From positions 1-26,512 of the IMG/VR virus record IMGVR_UViG_3300013132_002012: 26,512 bases of DNA. One strand, given 5' to 3'. Origin of the DNA: a virus. The notes beneath the pieces are model-generated. The model was not told the DNA's origin. It saw only the letters and a program-made list of their open reading frames with translations, and ran no database searches. Position numbers and translations under genes: made by a program. Positions 1 through 8,800 of this stretch are shown piece by piece; position 1 is the first letter of the stretch, and each line of letters starts with the position of its first letter.

Positions 1-18
1 CGATAAGGGGAAAAGGCT

Positions 19-1734
19 ATGGCAGTAGTTCAAATAAGTAAGATTCAAATCCGTCGTGATATTAAGGATGCTGAACCTCAAGATGATCTTCCTATTACAC
101 TTTCAGCAGGTGAAATGGCATGGTGTATTGATACAGATCAACTCTACATAGGAACCTATGCTGTCAGTGATCCTACAAATACATCCAATGTTGAAATATT
201 AACTAAACAGAGTGATATCTTCACCATTGGTAGTTATGCTTATGGTCCAGTTAATACATTAGACAATGGTAGAAAACTTAGAACTATTCAGGATAGGCTT
301 GATGATAGAGTAAATGCTAAATCATTTGACGTAAGAAGTGATGTAGATGAAAATCAAAGTCCTAGCATTAATAGAGCCATAGTTAGACTTTATAAAGAAA
401 CACTACAATCAGATGGCAGAGTTGATCTTAGAGCAGTTCTTGAATTTGGTCCTGGTATCTATAAACTCGAAGAACCCATATATGTTTACAGTTATACTAA
501 AATTGTTGGTAGTGGACAAGGAAGAACAATTTTTCAATACACTGGAACAGGCAGTGCCTTTATCTTTGTAGATGATGAGGATGATACCAGTGGGTTTGGT
601 AGATCAACTCAATGTAGAAATGTAAGCCTAAGTGAGTTTACTCTAGAAGTAGAAAATTCAAATACTACAGCATTTGACATGTTTTGTGTTAGAAATAGTG
701 AATTTAAAAACTTAACACTAAAGAGTACTTGGGATAGAGATATCGGTGCTAATATTAGAACTACTAGTGTGGGTGTATTAATGGGAGTAAAGTCAGAACT
801 GATTACTTGTGAATATAACGAATTTATTAATGTCAGTGTAGATAGTTTTAGACTAGGCATAAGTGCTAGAGGTGATATAGTTAATAATGTTATAAGAGAT
901 AGCAAGTTTCAAAGTAACGAAATCAGTATCAATTTTGGTTATTATAATGTCAACCCAAATATCATTCCTCCTGTTGGTGAACAATACGGTCCTAGAAATA
1001 ACGTAATTAGCACTTGCAGTTTTTATCGTGTACAGAAACATGCTATAAAAGTTTGGCAAGGTTATGGTAATGTCAGTAGTAAAAATAATTTTAAGAGTGT
1101 AGGTAATAATCTAGGTGGTAACATTGAAGCAGCATTTGGACAAATAGAGTTTGATCAACCTAATAACCTAAGTGTAGATGACTTTAGTGATAGACATAAG
1201 GACTTGGGATTTTTAGGTCCTGATGCCTTAACTATAGTTCCATATATTAGTGAGGTTACTGGCCACGGTTTATATCAAAATAACTTTTCTTATTCTCTAC
1301 CTATTACTTATAGTGCCAGTTTTACAAAATTATTTAGATTCCCTGTACCTAAAAGCTCGACCCCTAACGTGGGACCTTTAAGTTGCCAAATTGAAATTAA
1401 CTATCTTTATCGTAGTAGTGCTAACGATATTAGTTATAGAAGATTAAGAAAGGGCACTTTAACATTATTGGTCGATATTAGAAACGATGATACTGCTTTA
1501 CCAGATGTTGAAATTATAGATGATTACGACTATTTGGGGTTCGGACTTACGAAGGACTTGCCAGATAGAACAGATGAAGATTTATTTTTTGAATTCAGTG
1601 CAGATGCAGTACAGCAAAATAATCAATGGCAAGTTGAAGTATCATATAAGTATAATATCTCCTCGGCCAAAACTACATTTAACAGTAGTTTAGAACGAGG
1701 AACGATAATATATACCTATAGGATTCTTACATAA
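19..1734 (+). CDS. Phage tail fibre protein with beta-helix domain
   Basis: A 571-residue structural protein, probably part of the adsorption apparatus. Residues 1-70 form a short N-terminal module (starts MAVVQISKIQIRRD, then AGEMAWCIDTDQLYIG) of the kind that begins many fibre proteins of marine T4-like phages; it probably anchors or trimerises the fibre. A linker with LRTIQDRLDDRVNAKSFDVR (about 87-106) leads into a long region of short beta-strands (about 130-400) typical of right-handed parallel beta-helix, pectate-lyase-like fibres. The remaining 150 residues are a separate beta-rich tip. No catalytic residues of a polysaccharide lyase could be identified, so enzyme activity is not claimed. 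The start is supported by a purine-rich AAGGGGAAAAGG just upstream. Arginine is encoded almost only by AGA/AGG (about 27 against 5 CGN by hand count), unlike the neighbouring nrdA. Class is confident; the exact receptor-binding role is inferred. Confidence 0.8.
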   Translation: MAVVQISKIQIRRDIKDAEPQDDLPITLSAGEMAWCIDTDQLYIGTYAVSDPTNTSNVEILTKQSDIFTIGSYAYGPVNTLDNGRKLRTIQDRLDDRVNAKSFDVRSDVDENQSPSINRAIVRLYKETLQSDGRVDLRAVLEFGPGIYKLEEPIYVYSYTKIVGSGQGRTIFQYTGTGSAFIFVDDEDDTSGFGRSTQCRNVSLSEFTLEVENSNTTAFDMFCVRNSEFKNLTLKSTWDRDIGANIRTTSVGVLMGVKSELITCEYNEFINVSVDSFRLGISARGDIVNNVIRDSKFQSNEISINFGYYNVNPNIIPPVGEQYGPRNNVISTCSFYRVQKHAIKVWQGYGNVSSKNNFKSVGNNLGGNIEAAFGQIEFDQPNNLSVDDFSDRHKDLGFLGPDALTIVPYISEVTGHGLYQNNFSYSLPITYSASFTKLFRFPVPKSSTPNVGPLSCQIEINYLYRSSANDISYRRLRKGTLTLLVDIRNDDTALPDVEIIDDYDYLGFGLTKDLPDRTDEDLFFEFSADAVQQNNQWQVEVSYKYNISSAKTTFNSSLERGTIIYTYRILT

Positions 1735-1739
1735 TAGTC

Positions 1740-1768
1740 TTGTAATATTCAAAAAAATCTAGTAAAAT
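1740..1768 (+). promoter_or_regulatory. Sigma70-like promoter of the nrd operon
   Basis: TTGTAA (1740-1745) and TAAAAT (1763-1768) are separated by 17 bases, matching 4 of 6 and 5 of 6 positions of the sigma70 consensus. The site fills the 39-base gap between the first fibre gene and nrdA. The predicted start point falls on or within a base or two of the nrdA ATG, and no Shine-Dalgarno sequence is visible before that ATG. An early or middle host-polymerase promoter would fit genes for nucleotide supply; this is inference. Confidence 0.5.
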
Positions 1769-1773
1769 ACAAC

Positions 1774-4107
1774 ATGAACATAACTGTAGTAAAACGCAAT
1801 GGCAGTCGAGAGCCTTTAGATCTCACAAAATGGCAAGCCCAAGTATCAAGAATATGTAATGGCATTGCTGATGTAAGTCAAAGTATGATAGAAATACGTA
1901 GTAATCCACATTTCTATGATGGAATCACTACCAGAGAGATTGATGAAATTACTCTGCGTGCCATCGTTGATCTAATTGATATAGAATCAAATCCAGATAT
2001 TGGCAACACAAATTATCAATATGTAGCAGGTCGTCAACGATATCATATGCTGCGTAAGGACGTATATGGAAGCATGGAGATACCAAATTTATACGACATA
2101 GTAAAACGTAATGTTGCCACAGGATTATATACCAAAGAACTTTTAGAATGGTATACTGAGGCAGATTGGGGTAGAATGGAGGATATAATTGATCACGAAA
2201 AGGACTACCAATATAGCTATGCTGCCATTGAACAACTTATTGAGAAGTATCTTGTAAAAAATCGTAGCACTAAAGAAACCTACGAAACTCCACAGGTACG
2301 TTATATGGTAGCAGCAGCTACTATATTCCATAAGGAAGAACCTAATACTGCTCGTATGCGTTATATAAAGGAATATTACAATGCTGCCTCTGATGGTCTT
2401 TTCACTCTTGCTACTCCTGTGCTGGCTGGGCTTGGCACTCCAACTAAACAGTTTAGTAGTTGCGTTCTTATCCGTAGTGATGACGACCTTGATAGTATTT
2501 TTGCTAGTGGAGAGATGATGGCTAAGTATGCTAGCAAGAGAGCTGGTATAGGTTTGGAAATAGGACGCCTTAGACCATTAGGTAGTCCAATTAGGGGTGG
2601 AGAGATCATGCATACAGGCATGTTACCTTTCCTCAAAAAATGGTTCGGCGATTTAAGGAGTTGCAGTCAAGGTGGAATACGCAATGCTAGTGCCACTGTG
2701 TTTTATCCTATTTGGCATCATCAGTTTGATGATCTTATTGTGCTTAAAAACAATCAAGGAACCGAAGAGACAAGGGTACGACATATGGATTATGGGGTTG
2801 TGCTTTCGAGTTTCTTCTGGAGAAGATTCAGAGAACAAAAAGACATAACTTTTTTTGACCCAAATGAAGTTCCAGATCTCTATGAAGCATTTTATAGGGA
2901 TGTTGAACTATTTGAAGAATTGTATGTTAAATACGAGAAGACACCAGGTCTACGCAAAAAGACTATAAGTGCCGAGGAAGTATTTAAGGGAGGCATACTC
3001 AAGGAAAGAACTGATACAGGACGAATTTACCTTGTGTTCATAGATAATGTAATAAATCAAGGACCATTCGATCCCCTTCATCATCCCATATACCAAAGTA
3101 ACCTATGCTGTGAGATCCTGCTTCCTACACGCACATTCAAAAGACTTGAAGACCAAGAAGGCCGCATTGCTTTATGCACCTTGGGGTCCGTTAACTGGGG
3201 CTGCTTCCGCAACCCTGAGGATATGCGTCGTGCTTGCCGTATACTCCAGCGTAGCCTTTGTAACATTCTTGATTATCAAGATTACTTAAGCATACAGAGC
3301 AAGTTAAGCAATGATGAGATACAGCCATTAGGTATTGGTGTTACTAACTTGGCCTATTGGCATGCCAAACGTGGCCTAAAGTATGGTGACAAGGATGCTC
3401 TAGCAGAAGTTAAAAGTTGGATGGAACATCAAGCATTTTATCTAACAGAAGCCACAGTTGAATTAGCCAAAGAACGTGGACCATGTAAGGATAGTAGACT
3501 AACCTACTATGGCAGAGGCATATTCCCATGGGAACGTAGAGCCAAAGGTGTTAATGAACTAACAGACTTTACTCCAGAGTTAGATTGGGAACCACTTAGA
3601 CAAAATATGATACAGTATGGTGTGCGTAATGCTACACTAATGGCCATTGCTCCTGTTGAATCCAGTAGTGTAGTAATCAATAGCACTAATGGTATAGAAT
3701 TACCAATGAGTCTAATTAGTACTAAAGAATCAAAGGCAGGTAGTTTCACACAGGTGGTTCCAGAATATCACAAACTTAAAAACAAGTATCAACTAATGTG
3801 GGAACAAACAGACTGCGTTGGCTATATTAAAACAGCAGCAGTTCTAGCAGCCTATGTGGATCAAAGCATTAGTACAAATACATTTTATAGTCCCAAGCAT
3901 TTTCCTGATCGTAAAGTACCTAGTACATTGATAGCGAAAAACCTTATGCAGGCACATATTTGGGGAATCAAAACATTCTATTATAGCCTAATAGACAAGC
4001 AAGGCGCCAAGGCAGATATTAAGTATACCAATGGTGCTCGCATAGAAAGTAAAATGAATTACACAGAGATAGAAATGGAGGAGGACTGCGATTCCTGTAT
4101 ATTATGA
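1774..4107 (+). CDS. nrdA: Class Ia ribonucleotide reductase, alpha subunit
   Basis: The large subunit, which reduces ribonucleoside diphosphates to deoxyribonucleotides for phage DNA synthesis. It is 777 residues, close to E. coli NrdA (761), and aligns along its whole length. An N-terminal ATP-cone-like region (about 1-95, begins VVKRNGS) is followed by the ten-stranded barrel. Visible catalytic residues are C230 (QFSSCVL) and C468 (ALCTL), the reducible pair; C445 in SNLCCEI, the thiyl radical site, with N443 and E447; and Y736-Y737 (KTFYY), the radical-transfer pair. The C-terminal tail DCDSCIL carries the C772/C775 shuttle cysteines that are re-reduced by glutaredoxin, which is encoded two genes downstream. 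There is no intein. The stop overlaps the nrdB start (ATGA), so the two are translationally coupled. In the ATP cone, the position equivalent to E. coli H59 appears to be Asp, which could weaken dATP inhibition. No Shine-Dalgarno precedes the ATG. Confidence 0.97.
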   Translation: MNITVVKRNGSREPLDLTKWQAQVSRICNGIADVSQSMIEIRSNPHFYDGITTREIDEITLRAIVDLIDIESNPDIGNTNYQYVAGRQRYHMLRKDVYGSMEIPNLYDIVKRNVATGLYTKELLEWYTEADWGRMEDIIDHEKDYQYSYAAIEQLIEKYLVKNRSTKETYETPQVRYMVAAATIFHKEEPNTARMRYIKEYYNAASDGLFTLATPVLAGLGTPTKQFSSCVLIRSDDDLDSIFASGEMMAKYASKRAGIGLEIGRLRPLGSPIRGGEIMHTGMLPFLKKWFGDLRSCSQGGIRNASATVFYPIWHHQFDDLIVLKNNQGTEETRVRHMDYGVVLSSFFWRRFREQKDITFFDPNEVPDLYEAFYRDVELFEELYVKYEKTPGLRKKTISAEEVFKGGILKERTDTGRIYLVFIDNVINQGPFDPLHHPIYQSNLCCEILLPTRTFKRLEDQEGRIALCTLGSVNWGCFRNPEDMRRACRILQRSLCNILDYQDYLSIQSKLSNDEIQPLGIGVTNLAYWHAKRGLKYGDKDALAEVKSWMEHQAFYLTEATVELAKERGPCKDSRLTYYGRGIFPWERRAKGVNELTDFTPELDWEPLRQNMIQYGVRNATLMAIAPVESSSVVINSTNGIELPMSLISTKESKAGSFTQVVPEYHKLKNKYQLMWEQTDCVGYIKTAAVLAAYVDQSISTNTFYSPKHFPDRKVPSTLIAKNLMQAHIWGIKTFYYSLIDKQGAKADIKYTNGARIESKMNYTEIEMEEDCDSCIL

Positions 4108-5201
4108 GCAAACAACAATACAACCTACACACAAAGACAGACTACTTACATCGTAAAATGTTTCTTGACCCAGCAGGTCCAGTGACCATACAACGATTTG
4201 AGGAAGTAAAATATAATAAAATAGCAGACTTTGAAAAGACAGCACGTGGTTTCTTTTGGGTGCCAGAAGAGATCAGCCTAGTTAAAGATGCTCAGGATTT
4301 TAAAGAAGCCAGCGAAGCAGTCAAACACATATTCACCAGTAATCTATTACGACAAACAGCATTGGATAGCCTACAAGGACGTGGCCCCAGTCAAATCTTT
4401 ACTCCAGTAGTAAGTTTGCCTGAACTAGAAGCCCTAGTATATAATTGGACATTCTTCGAGACTAATATACATAGTCGAAGTTATAGTCATATTATTCGTA
4501 ATATCTATAATGTGCCTAAAGATGTGTTCAATACCATACACGACACACAGGACATTGTGGATATGGCTGCTAGTGTAGGTCGATACTATGAGCAACTACA
4601 TCAATTAAATTGCTTCAAAGAAACAGGCACAGAAGTTGCTGTAGACCATCATATCAAGGCAATTTGGTTAGCCCTTAATGCCAGTTATGCTCTTGAGGCA
4701 CTACGCTTTATGGTAAGTTTTGCTACTAGCCTAGCCATGGTAGAAAATAAAATCTTTATTGGCAATGGCAATATTATCAGTCTTATCCTACAGGATGAAT
4801 TATTACACAAGGGATGGACAGGCTGGTTAATCAATCAAGTAGTCAAGGAAGACCCAAGGTTTGCACAGGCTAAGGCCCAATGTGAAGCAGAAGTATATGC
4901 ACTATATATGGATGTTATACGTGAAGAAAAGGCTTGGGCTGACTACTTGTTTAAACGTGGACCTGTTATTGGGCTCAATGCCAATATTTTAAAAGACTTT
5001 GTTGATTATACAGCAGTGTCAGCACTTAAGGAGATTGGTTTAAAATATACTACAAATATTAAAACCAATCCTATTCCATGGTTTAACAAGCATAGTGATA
5101 CCAGTAAGAAGCAAACAGCATTACAGGAAAACGAATCAACTAATTACGTTATAGGCGTCATGAGTGACGCCATTGAATACGACAAACTACCAACTTTTTA
5201 G
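4104..5201 (+). CDS. nrdB: Class Ia ribonucleotide reductase, beta subunit
   Basis: The small, radical-generating subunit of ribonucleotide reductase, 365 residues (E. coli NrdB is 376). The di-iron ligands are recognisable: D88 (ALDSLQGR), E119 and H123 (FFETNIHSRSY), E198 (YALEALRF), and E232 and H235 (DELLH). The radical tyrosine is Y127. The C-terminal peptide ends DKLPTF and would dock on NrdA. The ATG overlaps the nrdA stop codon, giving a coupled operon, and glutaredoxin follows within 8 bases. One oddity is that the first-helix motif reads E-T-N-I-H, placing the glutamate and histidine ligands four residues apart rather than the three (E-T-I-H) in E. coli and, from memory, T4. The rest of the motif, IHSRSY, is intact. 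The family call is very secure. Confidence 0.97.
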   Translation: MSKQQYNLHTKTDYLHRKMFLDPAGPVTIQRFEEVKYNKIADFEKTARGFFWVPEEISLVKDAQDFKEASEAVKHIFTSNLLRQTALDSLQGRGPSQIFTPVVSLPELEALVYNWTFFETNIHSRSYSHIIRNIYNVPKDVFNTIHDTQDIVDMAASVGRYYEQLHQLNCFKETGTEVAVDHHIKAIWLALNASYALEALRFMVSFATSLAMVENKIFIGNGNIISLILQDELLHKGWTGWLINQVVKEDPRFAQAKAQCEAEVYALYMDVIREEKAWADYLFKRGPVIGLNANILKDFVDYTAVSALKEIGLKYTTNIKTNPIPWFNKHSDTSKKQTALQENESTNYVIGVMSDAIEYDKLPTF

Positions 5202-5209
5202 AGGTGAAT

Positions 5210-5440
5210 ATGAAAGCAATAGTATGGAGTAAGTACCATTGTACCTACTGTGATCAAGCCAAAACTCTTTTAGAGGTTAGCGGCTATGAAATTGAAGAAC
5301 GTAAGATTGGTGATGGATATACTAAAGATGAACTATTAGAAGTAGTCCCCAATGCCAAATCAGTACCACAAATATTCGTTAACGATGAATATATTGGAGG
5401 TTATACGGAATTAACTAACTACCTAAATGGAAGAAATTAA
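5210..5440 (+). CDS. Glutaredoxin
   Basis: A 76-residue thioredoxin-fold protein with the glutaredoxin active site C11-T-Y-C14 (KYHCTYCDQAK), the cis-proline segment SVPQIFV and the glutathione-site GG motif in YIGGYTEL. It would reduce the C-terminal cysteine pair of the ribonucleotide reductase encoded immediately upstream, completing a self-contained dNTP-synthesis cassette. The start at ATG 5210 is preferred over the in-frame GTG at 5204. GAGG at 5201-5204 lies 5 bases before ATG 5210 and would be the ribosome binding site, whereas the GTG start lies inside that site. The gene ends one base before the next start. Length and motifs are those of compact phage and bacterial glutaredoxins (grxC type). 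Confidence 0.93.
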   Translation: MKAIVWSKYHCTYCDQAKTLLEVSGYEIEERKIGDGYTKDELLEVVPNAKSVPQIFVNDEYIGGYTELTNYLNGRN

Positions 5441-5441
5441 C

Positions 5442-5732
5442 ATGTTATTAGAGAAAAAGTTTAAAGAAAATGAAGTAGTAAGTTTAAAACTTAGTAGTGG
5501 AGAGGAAATACTTGGTCGTTTCCTACGTGAGGATGATCGGTTTTTCTATGTGACTAAGCCTAGTGTTTTAATGGCTAACCAACAAGGTATGGGCATGGTT
5601 CCTTACATGTTTACAGTTAATCCAGATGAAGATTATGCTATAACAAAAACCAGTATTATTACATTATCACGCACAGATCACGATGTAGCCAATCAATATC
5701 TAAGCAAAACCTCAGGTATTGCCTTTAGTTAA
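5442..5732 (+). CDS. Small Sm-like (SH3-barrel-like) protein, function unknown
   Basis: A 96-residue protein not assigned to a characterised phage gene. The N-terminal half (VVSLKLSSGEEILGRFL, then FFYVTKPSVLM) has the alternating strand pattern and the S/D-G-x-x-hydrophobic-x-G turn seen in LSm/Hfq-type barrels. The C-terminal half has further strands (TVNPDEDYAITKTSIITL) and a short tail. An Sm-like fold would suggest RNA or protein binding, but no RNA-binding signature could be confirmed. The start at ATG 5442 is preferred. It comes one base after the glutaredoxin stop, with GGAAGAA (5429-5435) six bases upstream. The longer in-frame start at 5427 would overlap glutaredoxin by 14 bases. 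It is the last gene of the nrd operon by spacing, with a late-promoter-like site following it. Confidence 0.7.
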   Translation: MLLEKKFKENEVVSLKLSSGEEILGRFLREDDRFFYVTKPSVLMANQQGMGMVPYMFTVNPDEDYAITKTSIITLSRTDHDVANQYLSKTSGIAFS

Positions 5733-5742
5733 TACAGTTTTT

Positions 5743-5786
5743 ATTCCAAAACCGTTCTAAATAAATACTTATATGAGCGGTTTGGA
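5743..5786. repeat. Inverted repeat bracketing the late-promoter site
   Basis: CCAAAACCG on the left and CGGTTTGG on the right are complementary apart from one extra A. They flank the AT-rich late-promoter-like word CTAAATAAATA, which would lie in the loop. Its right arm shares bases with the leader hairpin that follows. It could be an operator-like dyad or a coincidence. Confidence 0.4.
5757..5767 (+). promoter_or_regulatory. T4-late-like promoter for the giant fibre gene
   Basis: CTAAATAAATA contains AATAAATA, one base from the T4 late consensus TATAAATA; CTAAATA-type words are used for late genes in marine T4-like phages (recollection, not checked). It lies in the only sizeable gap in the left half of the window and directly upstream of a structural gene. 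Transcription would begin roughly 5-8 bases downstream, giving a leader of about 45 bases. Confidence 0.6.
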
Positions 5787-5812
5787 GTAAACCTCCAAGC
5801 AACTGCTGGAGG
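5782..5812 (+). promoter_or_regulatory. Leader with two mutually exclusive hairpins over the ribosome binding site
   Basis: Hairpin A pairs TTGGAG (5782-5787) with CTCCAA (5793-5798) around the loop TAAAC, six perfect pairs. Hairpin B pairs CCTCC and AGC (5792-5796, 5798-5800) with GCT and GGAGG (5805-5812), eight pairs with one bulged A and the loop AACT. CTCCAA belongs to both, so they exclude each other. Hairpin B buries GGAGG, the Shine-Dalgarno of the ATG at 5818, and hairpin A frees it. This resembles a small on/off translation switch. The pairing is seen in the sequence; function is inferred. Confidence 0.45.
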
Positions 5813-5817
5813 AAATA

Positions 5818-8800
5818 ATGGCTAAGAGGATTCAGTTAAGAAGGGACATACGACAAAACTGGGAAGATATTAACCCTAAACTTGCTCAAGGTGAAATAGG
5901 TGTTGATCTTTCATTAAAAAACTTCAAAATTGGTGATGGAACAAGCACCTGGAATGACCTAGATTATGCTATTATTACTGGCAAATTAGGTCGAGTAAAT
6001 GAAGATACTTACATAGAAACAGGTGATGACAGTAACAATCCTGACGCTATCTATTTTGTCAATAATGGCGATATCACTGTTGAACTTACCCCAGAATTAA
6101 AAAGAGTATTTGTAGCCACATTATTTGATAATAATGAGGCAGATCCGATATCCAGCACCAGTCCTACTACAGGTATGGTAGTAGTAAGAGGTGGTGTTGG
6201 TATCTCCGAAGATCTCAACGTAGGCGGCAATATAGATGCACTCGACCTGACTGTAAACGAAGCCACTATATTAAATAGAATTTTTGGTAACATTCAGGGA
6301 ACATTGTTTGGTAATGTTGTTCTAACAGATACAAACCTTAATACTGCTGGAATTTATACCAGTAATGGTACAAGGATTTTAAGTCCTGGTACAGGTATTA
6401 CACCACCTTTATTTACAGGTAACGTCAATGGTAATATCAATAGTACAGCCAGTAGTTTCGATCTTGTCACAATAAACGGTGGAGCAATAGATGGAACTAT
6501 TATAGGTTCAACAACACCAGCAAACATGACTGGTGTCATTGTCACTGCTACTGATAAGTTTGTTGGTAAACTACAAGGTGACTTAATTGGTGATGTATAT
6601 GCACAAAATGGTACTACTAAAATTATAGAAAATAGTGCAACAGGTAGTGCAGCAACATTTTATGGAACTCTGGTTGGTAATACAGCAGGTGACTTCAGAG
6701 GCGATATATTTGCAGAAGATAGCAGTAGAAAAGTATTCGAAAATGGTAGAGGAAATTTACCTAGTGATGCTAACTTTGAACATGCTGTATTTTTTGGTAA
6801 TGTAGGCGGTAATATTTCCAGTGATGGTGTTAGTACATTTAGTAATATTGAAGTTAATGGTGGTAGAGTTGATAATACTCCCATAGGAAAAAATATACCT
6901 GCTGAGATAGTGGGCACTACAATAATTGCCACTGAAGTGTTTATTGGACAGTTTGAAGGTATTATAACAGGATCATCCACAGGAGATGTTCTCAGTGCCG
7001 AAGGTGTAAAGGTTTTAGAAAATGGCACTGATGGTACTAATGCATATTTTGTTGGCGATATAAAAACCAAAGATGGCGACACAACTATTTTAAATAGCGG
7101 ATTAGGATGGATATCAACTGGTACATTGGTCAATAGCGGAAGTTTTGTAGTAGGACAAAAGTATATAGTTCAAACACAAGGTACACCGCCAACAGACTTT
7201 ACACAAATTGGTTCTATTAGTAATACTGCTGGTACAATTTTTACAGCCACAGGCGTAGGTACCGGCAATGGAAAAGCCTACTTGGCAACATACTTGCCTG
7301 CTACATATACGGGCAATGTAACAGGTAATGTAACAGGTAATGTAACTGCAACAACAATATCCACTGCTACATTGACTAGTACAGAAAATGTTAGTTTGGG
7401 TGCTAACCTAGCAGTAGCAGGTGATGCTAATATTACTGGTAATATTAATGCTCAAAATTTTAATGTTACTGGAACTAGTGTAGCTATATCTGGAACTAAG
7501 TTTACTATTCAGTCTTCTACAGGTGATACAGACATTGCTGGAAATTTAACAGTAGGCGGAAATTTTGATCTTATTGGAGACTTAGATGTAAATGACGTAA
7601 ATGCCAATAATATTACTGCTGTAGATATTAATGGTGTTACAGTTACTACTACTGGGAATATTTCAGTAGGCGACGATATTACCGTTACCAATGATCTAGC
7701 AGTAGGCGCAAATGCCAATATAACTGGTATAACATCAAGTGGTAGTTTTGTTGGTGATTTATTAGATATTGATAATATAAGAATTGACGGTAATACTATC
7801 TCAAGTACCTCAGGTGAAATTAAAATAACAACTGCTACTACTTCAGACTATTTAGATATAAGCAGTAGAACATTTAAAGTTACTTACAATAACACACAGT
7901 CTATCAGCGTATTTGACATGACTGGCAATTTAGCAGTAGATGGCGACTTAGATGTAACAGGTGATGCTAATATTACCGGTAATATCAATGCTCAAAACTT
8001 TACTCTTGACGGAACAACTTTAGCTATATCTGGAACAAAGTTTACTGTACAATCCTCTACAGGTGATACCAATATTGCCGGTGATCTTACAGTGGACGGA
8101 GACACTACCCTAAAGGGTGATCTTAATGTTCAAGGGTCATTAACTTATCTCAATACTACAAATACAGAAATAACTGATAATGTTATAATACTAAACAAAG
8201 GTGAAATTGGTGCAGGAGTAACTGCCGGCACCGCAGGTATTGAAATTGACAGAGGTACAGCAGATAATGCTTGGCTAAATTGGAATGAAACTGATGATAT
8301 TTGGGAATTTGGTATCAATGGTGCTTTTGCTGATCTAAAAGTTTTAAACTTATTTGTTACAGGCGATGCTCAAATAGATGGTGATCTAGTTACTACTGGT
8401 GATATCACTATAAACGACTTATATGCTCAAAATATTAATATAACAGCCAATGCAAACATTGGTGCAGATATGCAAGTTACCGGCTTCAGTCAATTTACTG
8501 GAGATATGACAGCCGGTGACATCACAGCAGATAATATCACAGTTACAGTCAATGTAGATATAACAGGTACATTAGACGTTACAGGCTTAGCAACATTTGA
8601 TTCAGTTGATATAAATGGTGGTAATATTGACGGCACTAAGATCGGTGAAACAACGCCCGATACAATTAAGGCCACAAATGTAGATGTAGATAATTTAAAT
8701 ATTAAAAATGCAGGTGAAATTAGGCTTAAGGAGACTACAGCAGCAGGGAATACCTACGTAGGATTAAAGGCACCTGATGCGTTTGTTAACAGTTATACCT

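Noticed and set aside
1774-4107. Intein or split nrdA, common in phage reductases
   Set aside because: The protein is 777 residues, collinear with E. coli NrdA, with all active-site motifs uninterrupted.
5818-5985. Diversity-generating retroelement suggested by the MTD-like N-terminal module
   Set aside because: No reverse transcriptase or template/variable repeat pair is visible; this N-terminal module is widespread in ordinary fibres.
6660-7133. Antisense open frames inside the giant fibre genes, the longest 157 codons
   Set aside because: They lie opposite a strongly supported gene, are low-complexity in composition and reflect the repeated codons of the sense strand.
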